Source: Melastoma dodecandrum (taxonomy: Eukaryota; Streptophyta; Magnoliopsida; Myrtales; Melastomataceae). Taken from it: a stretch of DNA of 64,000 nt. The notes beneath the pieces were generated by a model. That model searched no databases. It had not been told where the DNA came from and saw only the letters and a program-made list of their open reading frames with translations. The stretch is from positions 7,192,001-7,256,000 of the forward strand of contig JARUPY010000387.1 of NCBI GenBank assembly GCA_029817715.1, written 5' to 3'. Positions 1 through 11,690 of the stretch are shown one piece after another. Each line of letters begins with the position of its first letter. Positions within the stretch are counted from its first letter, which is position 1. The position numbers and the translations under genes were made by a program.

Positions 1-769
1 AAATCCCATGTCGCCCATTCCCCAAATCGATACCCAAAATAGTTAATATTCCATGTACTCGACTCATTTTACTGTTGTTCGGAAATGACTGCAAAGACAA
101 AGTAGAAGAAAGGAATGGTATCGATATCGAATAAAACAAAGAACTTTGTATTATTCGTGTTCCCGGCTTTAAATAAATGAAAAATTTTAAATTAAAAAGA
201 TTGATGCACCGGATAAAACAATGTTAAATTTATATTTTGATGTTTTCCAATTTGAAAGCATATTATAATAACAATGGCTGTATTTAAATATTTTTAAAAA
301 GATTATTGATATGGAAGGTGGGGTTGAGCCTTCAACTATCTAACACCTTTCAACTAGCCAATATGAATGGTAACATTTTTCCAAGCCACGCCAAACCAAA
401 GATTGAGCCTTTGCTTCGCTTACAAAACAAGCTCATGACCAAACCACGTTTTGCCTTGTATTGGACTAAGCCCAAAAATCAAAAGAAATACTGTTTTAGT
501 CTATGCAAAGCCCAAGAAATGGAAGGTAAGGTTGACGAATTCACTTCGGTGAATAATACAAGTCACTACCCTAAATCAAGCCTTTACTTCCGCAGTAAGT
601 TATTTTTCCTTTTTTTTATATTTAGTAAAGGATTAATATTTCAAACCATTAGCGGTAATTATATTAGTGACGACTTAGCGACCATATCTTATTTTTTTAT
701 GATTTCTGATTAGTCACTATAATTTCTTCCTCTCGCTATTGGGTAAACCACGGGGAACTCAGTCTATAT
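1..769. other. Unassigned AT-rich sequence
   Basis: No recognisable gene or element. A 135-codon open frame at 306-713 (plus) has no motif I know, is lysine/phenylalanine rich as AT-rich DNA tends to give, and ends in a hydrophobic stretch that looks accidental. I treat it as non-coding. Confidence 0.4.
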
Positions 770-1741
770 TAGCGGTGACAAAATGGGTATACGGATCGGG
801 TTCGTGTCCAGACACGACACGAAATACGTCGATCCAAAGGCGACCCGTTAAGGTTTTCGTGCTATTAGAGTACATCCAAACACGAACCACTTTATAACGA
901 GTAGACACGAAACGACTCGATAAATACAAAATAATTTAGTATAAAATAAACATAATATCCGAATTACATCATAATTCAACTGGAAATAACTAAAGCAAAT
1001 CCATAAATATCCAATTATAAATTATGAAAATAAATAATTTGGTTTTTAAATTAATATAACAAAAACAACTTTGGATGTATATTATGACCGTGATGGATTT
1101 TCACTTCCTACAAAATATTTATGCTCATCTATTACAAAATGAAATTATAAAAATAATCATGACATAAAGAACTTTACTAACCAAATTTGTTGAACTTTTA
1201 GATTGAGGGATGTCTTCATTATCTACATATAACCCAATAATATCTTCCGTAAATTCATCGAGCGTGGATATGTTCACTCTTGACACTTACAATTTCTGAA
1301 ATAAGAAATAAACATACAATGAAAACAAACTATGATGTACGTATTCCATTTGAGTGAAAGTATGGTGTTCTATTAATTAGAAATTAAATATTTCGACTAA
1401 AATAGGACCTTTCAAGTCTAGAATCCAACGTCTAGTAAAAAACGGAATGACTTTCTATTTGTGAAGAGGAAAACTTAGCGTTTGGGATGGAAAAAGCCTA
1501 AAGTATCGAGATATATTTTAATTGGCTTATGTTAAACAATTAATATATTATTACCTTTTATTAAAAATATCTAACAGGTTTTAACGGGTTGTAACGAGTA
1601 GGGGACACACGACCTAAAACAAACCCATTATCATATTGGGTACAACGAGTTGACAGGATAACGACGCGAACCCGTTAAGGCAAGATCCATCCACTAAAAT
1701 TGTGGGTCGTGTTCGTGTCGTGTCCAAAATCGCCACCCCTA
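770..1741. mobile_element. Non-autonomous hAT-type DNA transposon
   Basis: The left end reads TAGCGGTGACAAAATGGG and the right end is the approximate inverse (CCAAAATCGCCACCCCTA). Just inside both ends is GTGTCGTGT/ACACGACACG-type sequence, familiar from abundant plant hAT non-autonomous elements. The 8 bp outside the ends are GTCTATAT (762-769) and CTCTACAT (1742-1749), 6 of 8 identical, as expected for an aged 8 bp hAT target duplication. The interior is AT-rich with no transposase. Seen: termini and duplication. Inferred: superfamily, from the TIR style and 8 bp duplication length. Confidence 0.75.
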
Positions 1742-2334
1742 CTCTACATCATCGCCTGAGAAAATAAAACAAGTGGCGAAGCCATTCGAGCAAGGAAACA
1801 TGGTGGACTTCACTGGGATAACCACATTCGAGAGTCTTTATGGCATAATGTCTCAGTGATATGTTTTCAGTTCCACGGAACATGACCTGCAGCAAATGAT
1901 GACCACATTTAAAGGCCACTTAGTTATCAAAAGCCAAATGCCAAGCCCCAGCTCATCCATCATCTGAAGCACTTTCATTTAGTCCAATTAAATAGCTATA
2001 AAGGCAGTCCTGCGGACATTAACTACACTTGCAGCGTGAAGATCAACACGAGTGCTTTTCCAAGAAGGAACTGCTGAGTGTGAACTGGCGAAAAGTGTGT
2101 ATTTTTGGAGTTTGTTTTCCAAATAATTTCCAAAGTATCACGAAAGTAGATAATATATCTAATATCCATGTTCTTATGACTACTTTGAAAATGTAGGAAT
2201 TACGGACACCGAATGTCAGGTGAGGAAGCGAAGGGAAAGGACTGGCCGAAGTTATGGAAGCTTTTTTCAATAGAATGTATTTATTTTACACACGAAAAAA
2301 CATATAATAGTTACTAGTCCCAATGTGCGTAGAA
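1742..2334. other. Unassigned intergenic sequence
   Basis: No domain recognised in either strand. A 75-codon minus frame at 2043-2270 has no motif. The stretch runs up to the first LTR-like repeat of the copia relic. Confidence 0.35.
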
Positions 2335-3160
2335 GAAACAATGGTCACACTAAGGGGGTGCATAAATGGCTTTCGTTCATATTAAACTTTTTGAATAACT
2401 AAAAGTTTTCCTGACTTGCGAAGACGAACGTTTTTACATACAAAAATATAATCAAGCAGACTTATGAAACATTAAGTCCTGATAATATAACTAAGTAGCT
2501 GTAAAGATGTTTTGATAAAAGAACAAAATCATTGTATGTGGGATGTACTTATCGGGTTAACCAAACACACAAGAAAGTTAGTAGCACAAAAGCAAAACAA
2601 CACGACACTTTTATAGTGGTCTGGACAACTCGGCCTAGTCCAATCCACCCAACTAGTAATTTCCACCATTAGAAAATAACTCGTATAACAAGTCCTACAC
2701 AAAGGTGTTGCTTTTCCTATACAGATGTATGTCTACTCCCGTACTGAGACAATTAACCATTTCTGTAATTCACTGCACAACGACCCATTTGCTAAGGATG
2801 AATTTCTAGATGTTGGCTCCATAATCTTTTCGGTCTCCACAAGACCGCGACTACGTGGTGAGCACACACAAGCACGTAACGATCCCTACACTTCTAGACA
2901 GTGACTCATGTCCAAGGATAGAGTTATAGAGTTATAGAGTTATCAAGGACAGTGGCCCACGTAACGAACCCTCATTATCTCTATGAGACATCGACTATGT
3001 GGCGAGTCCAACACAGGTAGACAACGACTCATGTCTAAGAATGAATTTTTAAGATGACGACACCGCACAACTTGGCAATCTCTTCAAGATAGTGACTACG
3101 CGGCATGCCCTACGCAAACGAACAGCTCGCACTATTCTGAGACAAATGTACGACTTCTCA
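2335..3160 (-). repeat. Diverged LTR-like repeat, copy 1 (probable 3' LTR of minus-strand copia relic)
   Basis: Aligns in direct orientation with 7257-8060, roughly 70% by eye. Shared landmarks are AACAATGG..ACTAAG at the start, a run ending CACACAAGAA(A/G)GTTAGTAG, and a shared CCACTATTAGAAAATAA-type block. Its distal part is built of degenerate subrepeats of about 110-120 bp around a GACAACGACTCATGTC-like core. The ACTAAGAGG-type start is seen in many SIRE/Maximus copia LTRs. Because the copia pol between the two copies is on the minus strand, this would be the 3' LTR. Exact ends are not resolved. Confidence 0.6.
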
Positions 3161-3194
3161 GTGGCTAACGACGCAGCTAAGGGATAGCTCTTTA

Positions 3195-3355
3195 GGACAC
3201 GACACGAACACAGCCCGTAATTGTCATGTTTGGATTTGGCTCTAATGGGTTCGTGTCGGTATCATGTCAACCCATTATACACGATATGTTAACATGTTGA
3301 TTTCGGGTATTTACCTTATCCATTAAGGCCCATTAAAACCCATTTGAAAAGCACC
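3195..3355. mobile_element. Fragment of a second hAT-type element
   Basis: GGACACGACACGAACAC at the left and GGGTTCGTGTCGGTATC inside are the same subterminal sequence type as in the element at 770-1741. Only one end is recognisable and no target duplication was found, so this is a truncated or eroded relative lying next to the copia LTR-like repeat. Confidence 0.5.
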
Positions 3356-5339
3356 AATGTTTCCCAAACCTTAGGTTTTCGACGTTTATAAATCTTTACC
3401 AATTTCTCTTCCGTCTCGGCTCTTGACCCATTTTCATCGATTTGGTAACATTTATATGAACACAAATATTCTTGCATGAAATGGTAATTCATCTATAAGT
3501 GCACGATGATGATATTCATACGAAGTTGTTATGAAAACACGTGATCCTCGTTTTAAGGTAAACATGCAAACATGCGAAAACACCAAAACCTGTGAGCACA
3601 AGAATAAATTTGAAAGTACTTCCTTTTTTTCAGCCTGACGTTTTTTCTTTTCTTTGTCTTAAGCAAATGCTTTTTTATTTCACAAGCCGGTTTTTATAGG
3701 AGTGAGCAACCCTTCATAATTTTATTTATTTACTATTTAAATTCTTTCCTTACAATTAGATTAAATTAAGTCAACGTGATTATTAATTGATTGACTTAAG
3801 TAGGGAAGATTAATTTGAAATACGTATAAATGCATCAAATCAAATATTTGATTTGACATATATGGCGCTTGTTGTATCCTCTTGATTAACAACAGGATGT
3901 GATTGAATATTTTGTTATTAAGGAAAATACGGAAATAATTCACTAAGTCCTAATAATTCCCAAACATTACAAAACAATTTACCTAGAGTATCACTTTATA
4001 TTAAAAATAAACCTCATTTAATTGGGTAAACCATCTGATTTGTTTTATTGGATGATATAAAATTTATCTTGGATAAAAAATTCTAGATAATATATCTTCA
4101 TATTAATTTGTTTATTTTTAAGATTGATCATTTAATAAATGATGGATTCATTTAACATAGACATGTCTTGTGACATTATCTATAATTATAATATTCCAAA
4201 CTCGAATATTAAAATAATTTTGCATTAAGTTATACGACTGACCTTGTCTCCCACATTCACTTGACAGAACTGAGTTACTTTATGTCTTAAAATGAAAACA
4301 ATGTCAACAATCTCACCTTTCTGATTAAGACAAAACCGTTACTTAAAATGGAGAAATTTATTTTTTGTAGCAAACCCCCCTGAGTATTGTGAAAATGGTC
4401 GTTTTACTTTTGAGTATTGTGAATTCTTTAAAACAGAAATACAATTTTGCTTAATAGAGAAAATTGTAATATGTATTCTCAATAAAAGTGAATTTTGCGC
4501 CTATTTCTTCTGCATCCCCAACAAAAGTGAATTTCTCATTTATATCCAACAAAAGGGAATTTCTCATGTATACCCAAAAGATACAGAATTATTTTTTGAA
4601 CACTTATCCCCTTTTTGTCGTTTGTATCGAAAGTAGATAAGATTATTGAAAAGATACATTATTTTATCTCAACAATACAAGTTGTCTCTTACGGTTTATA
4701 ATCAAAACCATAAGACTATGACGTTTTCTCTATGTGAAACCGATGTTTTCAAATATGATGTAAAAGGGATGACATATTTCCAACTCATTACGGATAAAAT
4801 AGAATTGTTCTTCATAAAGGGTTTTGTAAATATGTCACGAGTTGATTCCTTGTGTTGACATACTCAACAATGATGGAATAACTTTGAATGTTGTCACGAA
4901 TAAATTGATGTAGAAGCTAATGTGCTTTGATCTTGAATGACACACATGATTCCGTGTCAAGTTAATTTCATTAGTGTTGGAATACTTTTAAACCTCAAGC
5001 TATAATTTTCAAGCTGTCGGATTTAAAGAAGTTGTCCACAGCAGCTTGTTGCTGCAATTAAGCTTATGTTGTTAATAATGCTATAGAAGTTTGTTTCTTC
5101 GAGAACCATAATATCAACATGTTCCCCATAAGTTGACATATACCTGAAGTACACTTTCGATCTATTTTAAATCCAATAAAGTCTGATTCAAAATATTTAA
5201 TGAGATCAAACAAAGTTTACTAATTCATAATACTATAATCCCAAGTTACTGATATAGAAAGATTTCTGAAAATTCTTTTGTCTATAGCCAAGTGATATTC
5301 TTTTGCTGTGGATTGAAATATTCCACACATGCACACACT
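3356..5339. other. AT-rich interior of the copia relic, no domain visible
   Basis: Lies downstream (minus sense) of the copia RNase H/RT remains and before LTR-like copy 1. In SIRE-type elements this position holds an env-like frame or a long 3' untranslated region. Nothing recognisable remains. Short frames at 3761-3943 (minus) and 4646-4858 (plus) show no motif. Confidence 0.35.
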
Positions 5340-6900
5340 AAATAATATGTCTAGTTTGGAAGCTGTAAGATACAGTGGCGATCCAATCATGCTTCTATAG
5401 GGTTTAAGATCTACATCTTTGCCTAATTCATCTTTATCTACCTTAGTGTTAACTCTTATAGGAGTAGATCCAGACTTTGAGTTTTCTAACCCAAATTTTT
5501 TTAAATATTGCTTAGTGTACTTTTCTTGAAAGGTAAAGGTACCTTCAACATTTTAACAATTTGTAAGCCAAGGAAAAAAGTCAGTTCTCCCATCATGCTC
5601 ATCTCAAATTCATTTGTAATGAGTTGAGAAAATTCGTTACACAACTCTCGATTTATTAAGCCAAAGATGATGTCATCCATATATATCTTTATGTTTGAGG
5701 CATAAAGTAGTGTCTACCTTTCCTCTTATATAGCATTTCTCTATGAGAAAAGAACTTAACTTCTCATACCAAGCTCTGCGAGCCTGTTTTAGACCATATA
5801 AAGCCTTTGAGAGTTCAAATATATGGTTTCGAAACTTAGGATCCTCAAATCCTAGAGGTTGTTCCATATAAACCTATTCCTTAATATCGCCATTAAGGAA
5901 AGAACTTTTTATACCCATTTGGAACAACTTAAAGTTGTTTTAACAAGCATAAGCTAACAAAAGTTGTATTTCTTCAAGACGTGCTAAAGGAGCGAATGTC
6001 TCGTCATAATCATACATTCTTCTTGGGAATATCCCTTCACAACCGGTCGAGCCTTGTTTCTTATAACAGAACCAGACTCATCAAGTTTATTTCGAAATAT
6101 CCAATTTGTCCTAACTAAAGAACGATCATCTAGTCATGGTACTAGTGTCCACACCTTATCTCATTCTAACTGATTAAGCTCTAGCATAACAAGGATGCAA
6201 TTTAGATCATTTAAAGCTTTATCAATACTTTCTGGTTCTTTTTTGGAAAGAATGGCAGAATGTTCACAAAATTCACTTATAGAATGTCGAGTTTGTACTC
6301 ATTTGGAAATATCCCCTGTCACTTGATCAATAAGATTACGTTTTTTTATATAAGTTCCAAAGAGTAGTTTCCTCATACTAATAGTTTGTTGGGTTTCGTC
6401 AATGTCAGAAACTTCCTTATGATTATTTGTAGAAAAAATATCTTTTATAGAATATATAAGAACAATATTTCTAGTAGTTTCTTTAATAAATTCACATGAA
6501 TCATTAACTCAAACGTTAATCGATTCTTCCGAAGTTTCCTAATTGAAAACTCTGTAGGCTTTGCTGGTCATGGAATATCCTAAGAAAATTCCTTCATCTA
6601 ATCTGGCGTTTTCAATGACATCTTTTAAAGGTCTCAGGATATAACATTTACTTCCAAATTGATGGAAGTATGAAATGTTTGTTATTCATAGGGAGTTTTA
6701 TCTAATTTAGTCCTAATAACGACTCAATTAGGTACATTGCAAGCATCAGTCCAAGCGGTAATTATCGCTCTCTTATTTTTCTCAGATGAAAAAGCATTCT
6801 CCTTTGAGAAAGTACATTCTCCTCTACAGTCTCGTCGATCTTCATTTTGAATGATCTATATTGTTGAACAAGAATGTTTATTTTAGTTTCTTTGACTTGA
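5340..6900 (-). pseudogene. Ty1/copia pol relic (integrase end, reverse transcriptase, RNase H start), SIRE/Maximus-like
   Basis: Reading the minus strand from 6900 down, remnants of the integrase C-terminal linker (TPYE, GIFLGYS-like positions near 6560-6720) are followed by the RT. The clearest stretch is 5673-5867, with the copia RT signature ALYGLKQARRAWYEKL and the upstream MEQP-GFED motif. The catalytic YMDD lies in IYMDDIIFG just beyond a frameshift near 5690. The following SMMGELTFFLGLQI stretch (about 5545-5605) is typical of the SIRE/Maximus lineage. Numerous stops and frameshifts make it non-functional. Seen: motifs. Known: these residues form the RT fingers/palm. Inferred: the lineage. 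Confidence 0.85.
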
Positions 6901-7256
6901 CTAAGTAAAAATCAATATGTCCCATATTCCTCGGTGGTTTTACATATAGAAACACAATTAAACTCATTTGAAGATATTGCACAACATTCAGGTTCTAACA
7001 TTATGAATTATGAACACAATTAATATCATTATGAATTATGTCCCAACATTAAGAATTATGTTCCAACATTCATGTTCTACGACTTCAATAAATATTTATA
7101 GCTTTGTTTTTCAATAGGAAAAATGTTGAACATAAAAAAGGAGAGGAAGACAAGTATCATGTCCTTTTTCGAAAAGGAATGCATATGCCATTTCCTATAT
7201 TTCTCAACTAGAGGTGAAGCTAATAATGTTGAGTTGGGCTTTGATGCCAATTATTG

Positions 7257-8060
7257 AAAACAATGGCCAGACTAAGAGGTGGCGAATTAATATCTTTCCT
7301 TCAAATTAAACTTTTCTAACCAACTAAAAGATTGTTCTCAATTTGTGGAAGCAAACGTCTATATCATACAAAATAATACTTAAGCAGGCATATGAAACAA
7401 CAAGTCCTTATAACAAAACTAAGTATATGTAAGGATATTCTAATAATAGACCACAATTACTGTCTGTGTGGATGTACATGTCAGGTCACGGAAACACACA
7501 AGAAGGTTAGTAGTACAGAAATAAGCAACACGATTATTTTTATAGTGGAAATCACCAGTTCTACCAAGCTAGGTTATTTCCACTATTAGAAAATAATATG
7601 TATAGTAACTCCTATATAAAGGTATGGCTTCTCCTATATATAGGCAGGGCTCCTCCCGAATTGAGACACCATTAAGCTCATCTGTGATTCGCTACACATC
7701 AATCCCTATGCTAAGGAAGAAATTTTCCGACTGTGGCTCCAGAACCTACACGGTCTCTGCGAGACAACGACTACATGACAAGCCCACGTGAGCACGTAGC
7801 GAGTCTACTAAAGCAGACAACGACCCCAGACCAAGGTTTGAGTTTCTCGACGGTGGTCTCAACAATTTTCACGATATCCTCGAGATAGCAACTATGCCAA
7901 GAACCCCACACGAGCATGTCCCGAGTCCTACACAATTAGACAACAAGCCGATGTCCAAGGGTGGATTTTCATGACAGCGGATTCACACGAGATGCGCAAT
8001 CTCCTCAAGATAGCAACCACGCGACGAGCCCCAGCAAGCAAACGACTTCTCCTGTTGCGG
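7257..8060 (-). repeat. Diverged LTR-like repeat, copy 2 (probable 5' LTR of minus-strand copia relic)
   Basis: Direct-orientation counterpart of 2335-3160, starting AACAATGGCCAGACTAAGAGG. About 7720-8050 consists of roughly three degenerate subrepeats of about 115-120 bp, each with a TGACAGCGG/CGACGGTGG-like core, a CTCGAGATAGCAAC-like core and a ..GAGCCCCACACGAGCACG-like core. Only about 350 bp separates it from recognisable pol (6900), so gag and part of pol have been deleted or eroded. Confidence 0.6.
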
Positions 8061-9183
8061 AAGAGATCGGAGTGGACCCTAGAAAGGATTAGGAGCGGCT
8101 TGTGTCGCTTTCCCTCATTCATGATGGCTAAGTAAGAATTGTTGTTTGTTATTGCTTAGCCTATGTAAGCTATTACGAATTCTCAACCGACTTACTTTTT
8201 ATAAAACTTTTTAATTCGGGAAAACAATTTTGGTCGTGGATTCCTACTTACTAACTCTTATATATTTACGTGTGAAAAGGTGTCTTGTGCTTCCAAAAAG
8301 GATAGTCATTGAATTCGAGCATTGGACTCGATCCGAGTCAAGCATGTCTCAAGTCAATGTTTTACTAGCATTAGACACAATTCAAGCTCTTGGCTCTTGT
8401 CTAATTAATAGTTAAAGCACACTGACAATCACATTCAAATTTAATGAAATAGGACAAGGAAGGTTGATGATTGGGTACCTATGCATCGGAAAAATGATTT
8501 GAGGAGGCTTGTATCCCCCCTTTGTACCTTTGCCCCAACGAAGATTACTATAGCTCGGCCGACATCGTCGGTTGGGGCTGCTCTAATGAACTTATTTCAA
8601 CAGCGGGATCCCTCGCACGCCATCTGGTCTTGAGCACCATCTTCAGGGAATTCTTCTCGTTTGTGTTCAAAAAGTTCTTGGATTTTCTTGAGCAATGTTC
8701 AGAAAGTTTTAATTTGACTTAGTTGAAGCAATTAGAACTAATTGGGTAGCATCAATGCGTACGGGGTGTTAAGTGATCCACTCAAGACGATCCTCCACGA
8801 ATTCGAAGGAAAGTTGTAAATCCATTATTGGTACATGCCAATTACGATTGTTTCGAGTTATCGGCCGTAACTGAATGAAAAACAGATATTTAAAATGCCA
8901 AGCATATTAGTAACAATTAAATGGACCCAAATTTAACGGAACTAAAGTTTTAGTACATGTCTTACCGTATTATTCGAGATGTCCAATTGTTGTAAATATC
9001 CCGAGCATTTTCTTGTGATTCTGATTATTGTTGGAGTTGGAGTCTGACTCGGCATTGTGTCGAGCTTCAGGAAACCATTATAGTTGATTCTAAAGTTGTT
9101 GTAGTCGATGTTGTTAACTAAGAAAGAAGAGCAATAAGAGTTCGCTAAGTCAAAGTTGGTAAATTGATATATGATCAATCCAA
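8061..9183. other. Unassigned sequence between copia relic and minisatellite
   Basis: No recognised domain on either strand. It contains a small imperfect hairpin at 8532-8578 with arms GCCCCAAC and GTTGGGGC and a central TCGGCCGA. The frames at 8230-8415, 8522-8722 and 8942-9211 carry no motif I recognise. Confidence 0.35.
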
Positions 9184-9298
9184 GAATGGTCAGTCGAACT
9201 TGGTCAGTCAAAGAATGGTTAGTCGAACTTGGTCAGTCAAATAATGATTAGTCAAGCTTGATCAGTCCAACTTGGTTAGTCGAACTTAGCAAGTCGAA
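9184..9298. repeat. 29 bp minisatellite, about four units
   Basis: Units start at 9184, 9213, 9242 and 9271. The unit is GAATGGTCAGTCGAACTTGG followed by TCAGTCAAA. Units 1 and 2 differ at one base; units 3 and 4 are more diverged. The core AGTCGAACTTGGTCAGTC is itself partly repetitive. Confidence 0.85.
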
Positions 9299-9574
9299 GA
9301 TATTGTAGCAATCGTTTCGACCTTTGATGGGCAAAAACGTAATTGAAATGATTTCGAATCGAAAAGCTCAAAACGTGAAAGTTGTAAATAAACAATGGAA
9401 GGAACTAGCCAAATTCTTTTCGGGCTAAACAAAGTTCTAAATCTGAAGTTATGCCCTGTCGACCGAAGCAACGATTCGGTTTGTGTACCGAACCTTTGTT
9501 TTCTGTGATCGTACCTTGAATCAAATAGTTCGAAACATGAAAGTTATCGATACACTAAGGAAAAAAGCGAGCCA
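9299..9574. repeat. Dispersed repeat fragment related to 42.3-42.75 kb
   Basis: Shares a word pattern with 42300-42770: a GAC(C/T)TT(T/C)GA..GGCAAAAAC stretch, then AAAAGCTCAAAACG-TGAAAG-TTG, then AACAATGGAAGGAACTAGCCAAATT. It is a diverged dispersed repeat, probably from a retrotransposon untranslated region. The exact family is unknown. Confidence 0.4.
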
Positions 9575-9880
9575 AAGTAGTACAGTTGTAATTACTACAA
9601 TTGTACTAATGAAAAATTAGTAAAATATTCAATTACTACAGTTGTAATTACTACAATTACTACAATTACAGTTTTGTAATAATTACAAACGTACTAGTTG
9701 GTACAAAACTTTTACTGTTTTAATTAGTACAATGTTTGTAATTACAAATTCACACAAAGCCTAAATCCGAGCCTAACTCTAAACCTGTCGTTGCTGTGAT
9801 TTTACCATTTTGCACCTTTCTCCCCACCCAGTTGTTCCCCGGCTTCTTTGGAGACTTCCTCCCAAAGTTGTTCACCAAGT
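9575..9880 (+). repeat. Left terminal inverted repeat of the large MULE
   Basis: The sequence here, from the AT-rich outer part (GTAATTACTACAATTGTACT) through GAGCCTAA..CCTAA..CC, then TTTACCATTTTGCAC, then CCCCACCCA and CTTCCTCCCAAAG, matches the reverse complement of 38930-39345. Such long, diverged inverted repeats enclose the transposase and Ulp1-like genes. The outer AT-rich part is itself made of short direct and inverted copies of GTAATTACTACAATTG. The exact outer end and target duplication could not be fixed. Confidence 0.75.
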
Positions 9881-11690
9881 TGTTCCCCAACTTCATTGGT
9901 TACACATCCAAGCCTGCGAAATAGGCTGATCGTGGTGACGACGAAGGGTTGATCACGTTGACGACGAAGGTAAGGTATGAAAGTCGGCGTAAAGGCAATA
10001 TCCAAGTTGGCGAAAGGGGACACACAAAGCGGACCATCGCAGTGGCCGTCAAGCTAATATGCCTAATAGGTTCTCCCGAGTGATCGTGAAGTCGACGACG
10101 ATCATCAAGGGGGACTACACAACACGTTCATCAGGGACAGTTCAACGCAAACTATACAGAGGAGCATTACTTAAGTTATGCAGAATAACTTGGCCACGAT
10201 ATTCCGATGCAGCTTCGAGCCCAAAAAAGCGTTGCCAGTCCGCGGTCACCCATGTCCTTCAAAAGAAAATTACATCAAGCACCAAGAGCCCCCATTTTTT
10301 ACTAGACCGACAACAGGTTCCTTGGGTAGTCTTGCGTAGACTTACCGCGGATGAGTTAGGAGCGGACGAAAAGTGAATGAAAAGTTATTAGTGCTTTGTA
10401 GACGTACACGTACCATAAAAATAGCACTTGCCGTTGCGATCAGAAATGGATGCTCACCGCCTGGCATAGCCACAGGATGAAGGCGCCATCACGCCAAGAA
10501 TGCACAACGTGGTGGTTGCTAAAGGGAAATTGCTCGTATATGCTGGCTGTGTCGTTGAGTGCGGAGGACGGGATATTAGTGACCAATGCCATGCACGTCT
10601 TCTGGACGGTGAAGAGTTCCACTGCAGCGTTGACGAAGGAGTAGTTGTTATGGAAGTTTGGACAGTTTCAGATAAGGATGGACATTTCATTTGGCATCTC
10701 CATATTCTCGACGCCCACTGCCACTGCCAAATCAACAGCGCCTCATGTATCCATCCTTTAACAGAAGCTCCCACACTGGCGTGTTGTCGTAAACCTCCAG
10801 CTTCACATGCATTTTGAATATTTTGTTCTCAGAGAACATTGTTGCGACTTAAGGACGGCCTGTGTGCCTGCACGAGTATTTTATTTGTGCCCGGATGGAG
10901 AAGTTGGAGTATCGGCAGGTGCATGACCCTGAGCACACGCTCCACCGTGGCATCGCTGTTGGTTTCATTGAGTGGGGGTTCTATCTACAGCAATTGAAGT
11001 ATCGAAGCACGCAGATCGCGGACCCAATGTCCGTCGGGATGCATAGCATCTATGTTGGTGGGCAGACGCACGTGAAAAGCAACATCGTAGGCTGGGCAGT
11101 CTGACGAGGTACGAGTTCCATACCACATATCCACCATAACCCGACAAGCTTTTTCACAGGGAATGGGTCGGATAGAGCTTACCTGGACTGGTAGTTGATC
11201 GATGGTGGGGTGTCGTTCGCCATGGGACCCTGAAGGAGCTGCTGCATACGTCGGTCCTCTGTGGAAATGGCTATGGGACAAAGCATTTGAAGATTTCTCC
11301 CTTCATGTAATTAATGCGGTAACAGGGGAATGGGTTCTCCGTCACGTCCAAATTACTGCTCTCCTACGGTTATTGAAGTTATTAATTCCCCCTCCCCCTC
11401 TGCGGATTATTGCTGGTTAATAGATGAGGAATTGGTTTAGGGAGCCCTAGAAACACGTTCAATCTGGCAAGGGGAGAAAGCGTTGTTCACAATCTAGTTC
11501 GAGCGAGATAGGAAGGGGAGGGATAGAAGCTATTCGGTTTAGAGTTGTGTCGCAGAAGTACATGTGTTGCAGACAGGATAGAAGGGGAGATCGAAGAAGC
11601 ACTTGTGTCGCAGAATCAATTGTGGGCAAGGACTGTGAGAATCTGGTTCCGACCTATGTGTGAGTATTGTTCGTGTGGTTTTTAAAGTAT
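9881..11690. other. MULE region between left TIR and transposase, unresolved
   Basis: About 1.8 kb inside the MULE. Several overlapping frames of 60-106 codons occur on both strands in 10440-11420. The minus strand stays readable over about 10450-11290 with a few stops (for example frames at 10454-10774 and 10985-11281), and this codes more densely than chance AT-rich DNA would. I recognise no domain, so no product is assigned. It could be an eroded 5' leader, a third MULE gene or captured sequence. Confidence 0.35.

Noticed and set aside
306..713. 135-codon plus frame as a gene
   Set aside because: No motif and no supporting promoter or codon pattern; length is plausible by chance.
8532..8578. 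Small hairpin GCCCCAAC..GTTGGGGC as a MITE or terminator
   Set aside because: Arms of only 8 bp, no flanking duplication and no adjacent gene.
10454..10774. Trp-rich minus frame as a membrane or enzyme gene
   Set aside because: No family match that I recognise; kept only as part of the unexplained MULE stretch.
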